A DNA stretch of 64,000 bases from Siphlonurus alternatus (lineage: Eukaryota > Arthropoda > Insecta > Ephemeroptera > Siphlonuridae), in assembly GCA_949825025.1 (NCBI GenBank), contig OX463781.1, positions 40,375,150 to 40,439,149 on the forward strand, in the 5' to 3' direction. The first letter of the stretch is position 1, and each line of letters starts with the position of its first letter. A program made the translations under genes and the position numbers. Below are positions 52,830 through 64,000 of the stretch, piece after piece. Below the pieces are notes generated by a model. The model ran no database searches. It saw only the letters and a program-made list of their open reading frames with translations, and had not been told where the DNA came from.

Positions 52830-53489
52830 ATTAGCCTCTATTCATTTCTGTAATATATTTTTTTCATATAGGTTTGCTCAGTTATATTATTAAACTTAAG
52901 ATAATAAAAAATAAAATGAACATTTACTATGATCTGAAGTATGAAAAATGCCACTGCCGACACTTCTTTATAATTTTTTCCCTCTCTTTATATCCCAACT
53001 GGTGTTGTCTTCTGCTAAGTCGCGTCAAGATTTTTTTTACAGTAGATATGGATGGTATTTTTTTCTTTAACTGTTCAAGTTAGGGTTTTTTTTAGAGTCA
53101 CACGATAAGGTCTCTCTCGATTGGAGAATAAAAAAGTAAAAGAGAGTAGATAGATGAAAAGAGAGTAAAAAAACAAAAAAAAAAAAAAAACAACTTTTGG
53201 CTGGGGAGTATCAAAATGCGAGCCAATAAACCCGTGGGCCAGCTGTGACGAGAAGTGAACTCGGAGAAGGGTAGGCGACACCACAAAAAATATTGCTTCC
53301 CTTTATACTGGATACAAAACTATTACTAGATTATTAAACACAAATTTCTCTCTATATTATAGTATAAAAGTAAACATACTGTATTGTTTACTTGGTGTTA
53401 TTTATTTGTATAGTCATTGTTATGGAAAATTTCCTTTTAAAATACGTGAAAATAGTGTTTTGAAAAATAAATATAAAATATATTGTCAT
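52830..53489. other. AT-rich DNA with a small GC-richer patch
   Basis: 53195-53285 contains CTTTTGGCTGGGGAGTATC and CCCGTGGGCCAGCTGTGACG, single copy. The minus frames here run through poly(A) and are not genes. Confidence 0.4.
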
Positions 53490-53609
53490 GAACAGTCATA
53501 GCCTCTGTTAAGTTCCAACCTTGTTTGTCACCATGCTCCGTAAAAATAACACAGGGGATGGTGATTAACAAGTCTGAAAATGGAAAATTTTCCAAGGAGA
53601 CGAGTGTAC
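53490..53609. mobile_element. MITE family A, copy
   Basis: The left arm reads ACAGTCATAGCCTCTG, TTCCAACCTTGTTTGTCACC, ATGCTCCG. The right arm reads GGGGATGGTGATTAACAAG, AAAATTTTCCAAGGAGACG and AGTGTAC. About 120 bp. Confidence 0.7.
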
Positions 53610-54285
53610 TTATGACTTATTTTCCTATAATTTGTGAAAAAAGTGCGTATTAGTAATTTTGCGTTTTAAAATGTAAGTTTTCAAACCTACATTTTGCTCA
53701 TACTCCTGGATTAAGCTTTTTTAAGTTGAAAAAAAAAAATTTTTTACCATGAAAATTCATGATTCGTGCATATCTTTTAATACTTTTGACATGCTGCTAT
53801 GTAATTCTAAATTTCATTACAGCTTAAAAATTCAGTCCTTAATACTTATGAGGAATATGTTTTATACAATGTATTTTTGTTAAAAAAGTATGTATAATAT
53901 GTTATTTTAGTTAAAGAGCATTATTACCATTTTACAATTTACTGTTTTTTCATCTTATTATAAATAACATTATTTCCTTTTAAATAATTAAAATTTATAT
54001 ATTTAACTGTCTTATCTTATTACAAGAAGAATTAAAATTTGTAAGTACATAAGTGTTACATGTGGTTAACATCATGTTTATTTTTTCTCTGCTGTAAGCT
54101 TTACATAAATTGAATAGAGCGTTCAATATACCTCATGTATAAAATGTTACTTGTAGGTAAAAAAAAGTGTTGCGGCAGTTTATATAGTTAGAGTGAAAAT
54201 GGTTGCAGCAGTGGCAGGTAGTTCATTTGCAGTCTACTCATCGAAAACACTTTTATCGTCGCTTTACTGTAACACTTAAGTTCTG

Positions 54286-54286
<1 letters not shown>
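53610..54286. other. AT-rich DNA, no feature seen
   Basis: A+T-rich. 54165-54285 becomes mixed next to the CT array. No gene. Confidence 0.5.
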
Positions 54287-54356
<70 letters not shown>

Positions 54357-54431
54357 TCTCTCTCTCACTCACTTCAGTCACCTCTCTACATGTCACCATT
54401 TACTGCAACTTCCGTCGCAACTAACAACACT

Positions 54432-54510
<79 letters not shown>
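54287..54510. repeat. (CT)n and (TA)n microsatellites in tandem
   Basis: A CT array at 54287-54366 with two interruptions near its end, then 65 bp of mixed sequence, then a TA array at 54436-54510 with one break (ATTA near 54479). Confidence 0.9.
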
Positions 54511-54513
<3 letters not shown>

Positions 54514-55917
54514 CACAGCTTCTAGCTCTAAGTGTTACATCGTAAACATTCGTGTAAACTACCAGTATATACATTAAATATAAAGTACCCTTAACTATAA
54601 AAAAGAATTGTTGTTATTATGTACCCTTGATATAATATATATGATATAATAATATGCTTTTTTATAATTTTTCTATGCAATTTCTATATTTTAAAATATA
54701 GTTTTTTTATGAATTGTACTTAATATTTTAAATTAATAACTGTTTTTTTAATTAAAAGTAACTATAAATTAATTATAATAAAATATAATTAAGAATATAT
54801 TATAAAATGGATACTATTAACACTGACTAAATAATGTAAAGTTTCGCATTGCTATATATTTTAGACAAAAAACGTGGTAACTACAAAATATTATTTGAAC
54901 TAATCGATTTCATAAGTCACTTACTTATAAATGTAAATGTAAATTATTTTGTTTTTTGTTTCTAAAAAGAAACGAAAGAAATAAATTTTAATTTTTCTCG
55001 TTTTTTTTTTAAAAAAAAATCACAAATTTTTTAAGCTTAATTAAAGGGGGTAGTTTTCTTACAAAAACTTCAATTTTTACCTAAATTTTTACACAGAACT
55101 CGTCAAATGGATCAATTTTAAAAAAATGTGACACATATTCCAAGTATTGATGGCGAATGGCAAATCCAGTAAACAAGAAAGCTAAGCAGTTTCAAGACTT
55201 TAATCAACTTAGATTTATCCTTAATAAATTATCACTAATAAAATAAGTGTGTTTACAAACATGACTTGATTTTTCATTTGTATTAAAATTATATTTTTTC
55301 CTAACATTCATGTACATGTATTAAGAAACAAAATAGTCATTGCTGCAAGAAAAACAAAAATTGTACAGTTTAAAATTGCACATTTCGTCTCACTAGAGAA
55401 CTAGAATTAAATTGCACAGTATAGTTGGTTCAGCAAGGGGCTATCACGAGACAACTCGCGGGTCCCAAGTTGCAACAGACTGTTAATTACATCTCTCTCT
55501 CTCTGTTCCTCTCCCTCTCTCTGCATGGTGACTGTTGGGTTATTGAACTCAACACGATAGAAAACATTGATCAAAGAGAACCTTCGTGCAAAACTTTTTC
55601 AATACGTTCAGATTTTTCAATTCAATTTGCTACTTTTTTAAACTAATTAATTATATTCATTTGATGCATGAGATTCATTTTTTAAATTAGAAGTAGAAAC
55701 TTTTTTCTTCAAACTTTATTTTCATTCATTGAATCATTTTTAATAAGTTGTTTCAATTCAGTTATTAATATTATTATAAGTATGCAATTTGTATAATATG
55801 ATGCCAGAAAAATATTACATTTAATGCTATTGATTTTTTTCTAATTTTTAACCTTAAAGTTTGCAGTTCTTTCGAAATGAAATTAAACATGCTGTTTCCT
55901 TGTCTTTTCTTTCTTCG

Positions 55918-55920
<3 letters not shown>
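54511..55920. other. AT-rich DNA, no feature seen
   Basis: A+T-rich. 55380-55570 is a small mixed patch with a 13-bp CT run. No gene. Confidence 0.5.
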
Positions 55921-55990
<70 letters not shown>

Positions 55991-55995
55991 CTCTG
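55921..55995. repeat. (CT)n microsatellite
   Basis: About 75 bp of CT with one CG near 55988. Confidence 0.95.
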
Positions 55996-57057
<1,062 letters not shown>

Positions 57058-57070
57058 TATATATAATATA

Positions 57071-57103
<33 letters not shown>

Positions 57104-57125
57104 ATATAATATATATATATATATT
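57058..57125. repeat. TA-rich array at left edge of the giant palindrome
   Basis: Alternating TA with TAATA and TTATA breaks. A similar array lies at 59542-59584, directly at the other edge. The element either inserted into a TA array or carries TA-rich ends. Confidence 0.85.
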
Positions 57126-57420
57126 CAGAGTGAACCACAATTCGCGTGCCAACTTTTTTCGTAAATTTGGTATTGCAAAAATTTTCGCACAAACTTCAAA
57201 TTTGGTACACTTGTAGCTGAGGGTTGTAAAAATTAGTTGAGGGTGTTAAAATTTTTATTGGACACCAATAACACCCCTTTCAGGGGTGGTTTTTAAAAAA
57301 ATTATTTTCGCCTTATGGGAATTCAATGTTAAATACAACTTTTTTTGAAATCATTGGAATTTTGCGGAAAAAGTTTCTAGCATAGGGTAATCGACCGTCC
57401 TAAACTCAGAAATAATTTTA

Positions 57421-57960
57421 GATTTTTTCCCCGACGCACCCCTGAGGGTGGAGACCTACCCCTAAAATCCATTTTCCTTAAAAATTGTGCTAAAATTATG
57501 AAATTAATTTTCAAGGGGTAATCGACCCTCCTGAACTCGGAAATAATTTTAGATTTTTTCCCCGACGCACCCCTGAGGGTGGAGACCTACCCCTAAAATC
57601 CATTTTCCTTAAAAATTGTGCTAAATTTATGAAATTAATTTTCAAGGAGTAATCGACCCTCCTGAACTCAGAAAAAATTTTAGATTTTTTTCCCTAACGC
57701 ACCCCTGAGGGTGGAGACCTACCCCTAAAATCCATTTTTCTTAAAAATTGTGCTAAAATTATGAAAATAATTTTCAAGGAGTATTCGACCCACCTGAACT
57801 CGGAAAAAATTTTAAATTTTTTCTTTGACGCACCCCTGAGGGTCTACCCCTAAAATCCATTTTCCTTAAAAATTGTGAAATTAATTTCCTAGGTGTAATT
57901 GACCCTCCTGAACTCGGAAATAATTTTAGATTTTTTTTCCCGATGCAACTCTGAGGGGAA
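57421..57960. repeat. 131-bp tandem repeats, left arm, 5 units
   Basis: A recurring GACGCACCCCTGAGGGTG-type core lies at 57433, 57564, 57696, 57827 and 57942, giving steps of 131, 132, 131 and 115. The fourth and fifth units are degenerate and shortened. Each unit also carries ACCCCTAAAATCCATTTTCC and TAATCGACCCTCCTGAACTC. Confidence 0.85.
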
Positions 57961-58560
57961 ACTAGCTTCTACCCACCATATCCTTCTTTCTTAATTATCG
58001 AGTAGAAATTGCGAATTAATTTTTTTTCAGGATGTATCGAAATTTTTCAGAGAAAAAATATCCCAGACTGACCCCTTATTCATTTGCAGCATGACAGTGG
58101 TTTCACTCAATGTGTCCACCATTAATTGGCGTGATGGCACATGTTGGTCCGCTCAACGTGGCCATGTGTGTAGGTGCATAGCCTCTAACATCTGAGGTGT
58201 GACTAATTCCATGCAACGTCTGATCTCCACTTTCTGTTTGTCAATTCGTCTCAAATCTCTTCTTGTGAACATTTTTCTTCAGAAAGAGATTTGAGACCAT
58301 TGACGAGCTAAAAGTGACAGACGTTATGTGGAATTGGTTACATCTCATTGTCAGTTGTTAAGGGCACACATAGCCTCGTTGTGCAGACCAACATGTGCCT
58401 TCACGCCATGCAATTAACGGTGAACACATCCATCGTCATGCTGCAAGTGAAAAGGTGAGTCTGTGATTTTTTTTATGAAAGATTTTGATAAATTCCGAAA
58501 AAAATTTAATTCACAATTTCTACTCGATTATTAAGGAGAAAAGATATGGTGGGTAGCCGT

Positions 58561-59270
58561 TGACCCTCAGGGTTGCGTTAGGGAAAAAATCTAAAATTAT
58601 TTCCGAGTTCAGAAGGGTAGAGTACACCTTGAAAATTAATTTTACAATTTTATCACAATTTTTAAGGAAAATGGATTTTAGGGGTAGTTCTCCACCCTCA
58701 AGAGTGCGTCGGGGAAAAAATCTAAAATTATTTCCGAGTTCAGGAGGGTCGATTACTCCTTGAAAATTAATTTCATAATTTTACCACAATTTTTAAGAAA
58801 AATGGATTTTAGGGGTAGGTCTTTACCCTCAGGGGTGCGTCAGGGAAAAAATCTAAAATTATTTCCGAGTTTAGGAGGTTCAATTACCCCTTGAAAATTA
58901 ATTTCATAATTTTAGCACAATTTTTAAGGAAAATGGATTTTAGGGGTAGGTCTCCACCCTCAGGGGTGCGTCGGGGAAAAAATCTAAAATTATTTCCGAG
59001 TTCAGGAGGGTCGATTACCCATTGAAAATTAATTTCATAATTTTAGCACAATTTTTAAGGAAAATGGATTTTAGGGGTAGGTCTCCACCCTCAGGGGTGC
59101 GTCGGGGAAAAAATCTAAAATTATTTCCGAGTTCAGGAGGGTCGATTACCCATTGAAAATTAATTTCATAATTTTAGCACAATTTTTAAGGAAAATGGAT
59201 TTTAGGGGTAGGTCTCCACCCTCAGGGGTGCGTCGGGGAAAAAATCTAAAATTATTTCTGAGTTCAGGAC
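58561..59270. repeat. 131-bp tandem repeats, right arm, 6 units
   Basis: The inverted core TGCGTCGGGG lies at 58574, 58705, 58836, 58967, 59098 and 59229, every step 131. The units from about 58967 to 59228 look identical, so one unit was probably duplicated recently. The innermost unit is the most worn, as on the left. Confidence 0.85.
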
Positions 59271-59541
59271 GGTCGATTACCCTATGCTAGAAACTTTTTC
59301 CGCAAAATTCCAATGATTTCAAAAAAAGTTGTATTTAACATTGAATTTCCATAAGGCGAAAATAATTTTTTTAAAAACCACCCCTGAAAGGGGTGTTATT
59401 GGTGTCCAATAAAAATTTTAACACCCTCAACTAATTTTTACAACCCTCAGCTACAAGTGTACCAAATTTGAAGTTTGTACGAAAATTTTTGCAATACCAA
59501 ATTTACGAAAAAAGTTGGCACGCGAATTGTGGTTCACTCTG

Positions 59542-59584
59542 TATATATATATATTATATATATATATAATATATATATATATAT
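59542..59584. repeat. TA-rich array at right edge of the giant palindrome
   Basis: Alternating TA with TTATA and TAATA breaks, matching in kind the array at the left edge. Confidence 0.85.
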
Positions 59585-59934
59585 CAACCAGAAGAAATAT
59601 TGGAAAATTGTTACAAGGAAAAGGACAAAAAAAAATGTTGAAAATTTCTAATCATTTTTGATGATAAAAGAGAAGAAAAAAAGTCTTTCCCAATCCCCTT
59701 TAGTTGTAACTATCTAAAGGTAATCACGCCTTACGGGAAAGAGAAAGGTGTGCGTATAGCTCTTTCAGTTCAGTGGTCAGAACATCCCCCTACCCACCTC
59801 CATCCCTTACATTTCAACCCTAGTATATAAAGAGTAGTAGCAGAGTACACGAGAAGCACGTAAGCATGCGGGACCACAGAAGGTGATTGAGGGTTCATTT
59901 AGTGTGTAAGAATGAATGGTCAAATCAGACATCT

Positions 59935-59938
<4 letters not shown>
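59585..59938. other. Mixed-composition spacer
   Basis: 59700-59910 has GTAATCACGCCTTACGGG and GAAGCACGTAAGCATGCGGG. Single copy, no coding frame supported. Confidence 0.4.

Positions 59939-60013
<75 letters not shown>
59939..60013. repeat. (TA)n microsatellite
   Basis: About 73 bp of uninterrupted TA followed by ATTATAT. The Tyr-Ile frame is an artefact. Confidence 0.95.
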
Positions 60014-60017
<4 letters not shown>

Positions 60018-60524
60018 CCCAAAATCGTATACTATTGAATATAGTAGAGAAAAAAAAAGTATTGTAAATAAAAAAAGTGATATCTTGCCGATAATGTTAG
60101 AATTTTATATTATATATTTAGAGAGAAACAGATAAACGGTGGGAAATCTGCCATACGAGAAAGCCATGTTCTACTGTTACTATGTTAAAAAAGAAAGGGA
60201 AAGAGAAATGTAATAAAAATAAAAGAGAGAATCTACTTTAAGAGAAACCCACACTACAAAAGAAGGTAATAAAGAGAAGAAAGAAAGTCAAATAAAAAAG
60301 AAAGAGAGTGTGTTTGAATAATACATACATGTTTGGTTCAAACTACTTCGTTCATATATACAAACTTAACGGATTTAAAATCAAAACTGTTGTATTTACA
60401 TATAACTGATTCTTTATTTTATATCTGTGATAAAGTTTTATTATTCTTGACCATATATTAAAATAAAATCATTTTTAATAAAACTATTATTATTATTATT
60501 ATTATATAAATTTATTGCTTTTTA
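60014..60524. other. AT- and purine-rich DNA
   Basis: 60180-60320 is A/G-rich without a strict period. The rest is A+T-rich, ending in a short (ATT)n at 60485-60505. Confidence 0.5.
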
Positions 60525-60744
60525 AGACGGAATCACATGGCGACAACGGCGATGCGACGTGATTTTGACGTAAAAGCTTTGAAATTCTATGCGGTGAGCG
60601 AATTCGCCATTACGGTGACAAATATCACGTTAAATTACGATACTCTATTTTTTAATCGTCAAATATGGCAGCCAATTAATGTTACAGCAAGTACACATTA
60701 TTCGCTTCGCATCGCATTATAAAAATCGCCATTTGAATTTGTCT
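60525..60744. mobile_element. Harbinger-like MITE family G, copy 2
   Basis: The left end AGACGGAATCACATGGCGAC and interior ACGGCGATGCGACGTGATTT, GCGAATTCGCC, ACGATACTCTATTTT and AATATGGCAGCCAATTAATG follow 11243-11455 closely. The right end reads ATCGCCATTTGAATTTGTCT. CG sites of copy 1 appear here as CA or TG in several places, as expected after deamination. Flanks TTA and TAA agree with a 3-bp A/T target only loosely. Confidence 0.75.
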
Positions 60745-61796
60745 TAAAAGTTCTTACTGTATACGTGTATTTATGAATTTGTGATCGATTTTTATTGATG
60801 GAAGAATAAAAGATATTAAAAAGATATGATCAGGTACATAAATTATGACAGTTTACTTGTATGTAGGAACTTGTTATATAACAATTGTGCAATATTTGAA
60901 ATGACGTTTTATTTTCAATCTTATCTGATGCAATGTATGATGAGTTTTTATTACTTTTACATCTGTTGCATTTTCACATCGTTACTTTTTTATTCCTTTT
61001 TTTTTTATAAAATATATTACGTAACAAAATTGATCATAAAAATATACATCATGTGGATTATTTTTACTTTATTTCTAAGGGTGTTTTGAAAAAAAACAAA
61101 AAAAAAAATAGTATATTTTATTTACAATAGTTTTTTTACATTATATTTTATGATATCATCGATTTCTCATAATATATAAATAACAATGCATGCAAAAACT
61201 CAACTAACGATACTAAATAACATTTTTCATTCATAATGTTTTTGCTATATATGCGCGCAAGGGTGTTTACTATTTTCATTTCCCCCATAGCTTCTATATA
61301 CTCCCCTCATTCATTTATGTGTTACAAACTATACTTTGACATTTTATTTTTTGGGGGCACATATTTCTTTAATTAACGCAGTATATGAAATTATTTTTTA
61401 CATTTATTCAGCATTATAAGAAAAAAAAAATTTTTTTAGAGAAAGAGAGAAACTACCTTGTTTCAATTCAAAAAGAAATGTCTTGGTGTATTTTTCCATA
61501 GCCAATCAATGTGTTAAAATCGTTGTCGTCATGCAACTATACGATTAACTTTAGTATAACATTTTCATGGTAGAAACGAGATTAAATGTATTTTTCTAGT
61601 TGTTATCTTGATTTTATCATTAAATAAGACGTTACTAAAAAAGAAATTAAGTAATATAATTTAAAAAATAAATAATAGGATACATTTTAATTTAAAGAAA
61701 TGATTTAATTGTATTTTTTACCTTTTATATAATAATATGAGATACAAAGAGAAATGTCATATGGTTAATACTTTTGATATACTCTAATTCACATTA
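60745..61796. other. AT-rich DNA, no feature seen
   Basis: The 87-codon plus frame at 60826-61089 is Tyr-, Phe- and Ile-rich and looks membrane-like only because of base composition. Not called. Confidence 0.5.
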
Positions 61797-61914
61797 AGTT
61801 GGTTTTCATCGTGTTTGTAACATCTTCAGTAATTGGAAGTCGCGGTTTGTAACGAAGAACTTCATTTACCGAGCTGAGCCGAAGGACACCCGAGCGTTTC
61901 CGATGAAAACCAAG
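61797..61914. repeat. Palindromic MITE-like element P
   Basis: The ends are AAGTTGGTTTTCATCG and CGATGAAAACCAAGTT, with a GC-richer centre (AAGTCGCGGTTTGTAACG, CGAGCTGAGCCGAAGG, ACACCCGAGCGTTTC). The left inner arm GTGTTTGTAAC pairs weakly with the right. Single copy. Confidence 0.55.
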
Positions 61915-62103
61915 TTAAATATGAACCTTAGTATATTAGAATTACGCTGTACATTTTGTTTATTTAAAATTTCTATATGAATACATCAATTGATGACAAG
62001 TAAAACTAGATGGGTAAAAAATACTCTATAATATGGTACACTTCCTCAAACTATAAAACTCTCTTATTTGACCAGCTAATCAAAGTTTTTTTGTTTTTTA
62101 CTT

Positions 62104-62155
62104 TCCCGTATATATAACTTGTCTATTACAGAGAGGAAACAGGAAAGGTCAGAAC
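62104..62155. repeat. MITE-like family R, fragment
   Basis: TTCCCGTATATATAACTTGT and GAGGAAACAGGAAAGGTC follow the arm of family R at 18862 and 25490-25530. Only one arm is visible. Confidence 0.35.
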
Positions 62156-63459
62156 CCATATACTCTAAGGTGCCTAACAACCCTTAGGATGAGGTTAAAA
62201 GCCTAATTAGCCTACATATAACGTTAAAGATGACTAAAGTGACCTCATCAAAATTTTGGAGAATATCAGTGGAGTCTGGAAACTTCTGGGAACCTTGTCT
62301 TGAAATAAAAATTCAGAATTTTGGGCTTCTTTTCCTATATATATATATATATATATAGTGTTTGCATGAGGTCATTTCTTAAGCCTCGCACTGTGTTAAC
62401 TTTCTGTACTCGATCGACCGTATGTCTATTAAGTGTATAATAATAAGCTGTTCCTACGTGACGTCACTGCAACGTATATTGCATACTTTACATGAAACTG
62501 CTGCACCATATTGTTGTGTTGCAGTGTGTATGGGATTACATTTATATTGTTTCCATGTCATCTGCTATATAGTTTATAAAGAATACACAAGCTACATTTT
62601 TTTTTGTGCCCTTAAATAATTATACTTGGAAACAAAGTAATTTTTTTTTTATGATTTTTCTATTTTTTCAATGCTTTAGAACATACGGTTTGACAACAGG
62701 AAGGAAAAAGGAGGGAGGTAAATATTTGGGCGCTATTCTGTACGCCGGCAACCCAAGAATCTCGTGGCACTACCCCATAAAGAAATGCTGTGCGGAAAAC
62801 CTTTACAGTTAATAGTTAACAGGCCTATAGTTATAGCACTTTTTTTTAAAACAATAAACATAACATATGGTATTATTTGAGTTTGTTAACAAAATGAAAT
62901 AATTCCCTTTAAAAAAAATTATAGTGTTTTATATGGAATGAAATAAACTTAATATTTTTAATTTTGATAACGGGCAGCATGCACATTCAATTAAAGTATA
63001 TTATTGATAATATATTTCCATTCAAGTAGAGAAATACTTCAAACAGTATGAGTAAGTAAATATGCAGGGAGTTGTATAATATCGAATTTTAAAAGTATAG
63101 AAATATTGCATTTTTTCTTCTTTGTTTCATATTAATATCATACAGACAAAGTTTCATGTAAATAAATAAAAAAAATTTATCAAATCAATTGTTTTACAAA
63201 TAAAGTTCTATCTTTCTTTTTCATACATAATAAATTAAATATTGATTTTTATTTTATATTTTTTCTCAAAAGATACTTGTCACATCATTTGAAATGAAAG
63301 CTTATATATATATTATATATATAAAAATAAGTTGCTTTATATATATCTTTTCGTTCTACTTTGCCATTCTGATACTTATAGCATTTCTCTGGGTATTTAG
63401 GTTTACTTTATTTTATTTTTTCCTCAAAAGACTTAATCGTCTTGGTTCAATCTACATAA
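62156..63459. other. AT-rich DNA with mixed patches
   Basis: A 20-bp TA array lies at 62337-62357. 62440-62540 (TACGTGACGTCACTGCAACG) and 62690-62815 (GGGCGCTATTCTGTACGCC, CAACCCAAGAATCTCGTGGC) are mixed. No gene or palindrome is supported. Confidence 0.45.
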
Positions 63460-63574
63460 TACATCGAGAAGAGAAAGAGAGAGAAAAGAAGGGAAGGAGA
63501 GAGAGAGAAAAAAGAGAGAAATGAAGGAAGAAAGAGGGGGAGAGAGATATGGAGAGAGAAAAGGGGAAAACAGA

Positions 63575-63631
<57 letters not shown>
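63460..63631. repeat. Purine tract ending in (GA)n
   Basis: An almost pure A/G stretch of 170 bp, irregular GAA/GGA at first and then a strict GA array at 63577-63631. Frames on either strand are artefacts. Confidence 0.9.
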
Positions 63632-63633
<2 letters not shown>

Positions 63634-64000
63634 TGCGGCGTCGACAGCGCTTAGAAACACTGACGAGCATACAAAGCAGCAGCAACTCCTCTGGCAACAT
63701 CAAGTCGAGAAGCAGAGTGGGCACTAAACTTCTTTTTTTTTTCCTTCTATGTTCTCTACATCTCTTTGCCTTAACCCTCTAACTCGAATTACAATTGCTA
63801 TGCTTCCCATGAAATAAAAAAAAAGAGAAAGCAAGATAAGAAAATATTTTTGAGGTAACCTGACTTATATTATTGAAAAGAAATAAAAAACAGAGAGATT
63901 AATATTCTTCCTATAACATCAGCAAGGTTTATTTCATTTCAATATATTTCAAAGCATTATTAAATGTTAAATTTGTACATTTTGACCTTCTGCAACTTAA
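63632..64000. other. Mixed then AT-rich DNA to window end
   Basis: 63632-63730 is mixed (GTCTGCGGCGTCGACAGCG, CAAAGCAGCAGCAACTCC), then A+T-rich. No gene. Confidence 0.45.

Larger units (their letters stand above)
57126..59541. mobile_element. 2.4-kb palindromic element with mirrored tandem repeats
   Basis: The whole 2416 bp is one inverted repeat. The left end is CAGAGTGAACCACAATTCGC and the right end GCGAATTGTGGTTCACTCTG. The outer arm (57126-57420 and 59271-59541) differs at only about three positions by eye. Next come tandem units of 131 bp, five on the left and six on the right, then an inner palindromic spacer centred near 58272 with GTCTCAAATCTCT and AGAGATTTGAGAC. It encodes nothing evident. 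TA lies on both sides, which fits TA-duplicating transposons, but the TA arrays hide any true target duplication. Confidence 0.85.

Overview
This window looks like non-coding DNA from a repeat-rich, AT-rich animal genome. I think it is an arthropod, most likely an insect. The evidence is the roughly 70% A+T base composition, very long (CT)n, (GA)n, (TA)n and (ATAC)n microsatellites, a crowd of short inverted-repeat elements (MITEs) and 5S rRNA-derived SINEs. I found no convincing protein-coding gene. The longest open frames are translations of microsatellites (alternating Leu-Ser, Arg-Glu, Tyr-Ile, or Met-Tyr-Val-Cys), and the rest are short, AT-driven or lie inside repeats. The window reads as a gene desert or the inside of a very long intron. 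No species or host gene can be named from it.

Layout. 0-9 kb: AT-rich background with palindromic MITEs and a three-level nest at 3928-5584 that contains a perfect 171-copy ATAC array. 9-12 kb: a Harbinger-like MITE abutting a piggyBac-like MITE that uses the TTAA at its edge, a 5S-type SINE, and two more nested pairs. 12-28 kb: sparse, with scattered MITEs, a tRNA-like fragment, a 545-bp near-palindrome at 20.0-20.6 kb and a candidate recursive splice site on the minus strand near 17.57 kb. 28-38 kb: four more 5S-derived SINE copies in two subfamilies and several MITEs. 38-57 kb: GC-richer islands, pyrimidine and TA microsatellites, MITEs and the 3' end of a dead non-LTR retrotransposon. 57.1-59.5 kb: a 2.4-kb palindrome with 131-bp tandem repeats in mirror image in both arms, the most striking structure here. 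59.6-64 kb: TA and GA arrays, a second Harbinger-like MITE and unremarkable sequence.

How it fits together: almost everything recognisable is a parasite or a parasite inside another parasite. At least eight inverted-repeat families occur more than once, so the families were defined from internal comparison only. The letters used for them (A, B, C and so on) are local labels, not database names. If the window lies in a host gene, the splice-site candidate suggests that gene runs on the minus strand. All identities, element ages and target duplications were judged by eye.
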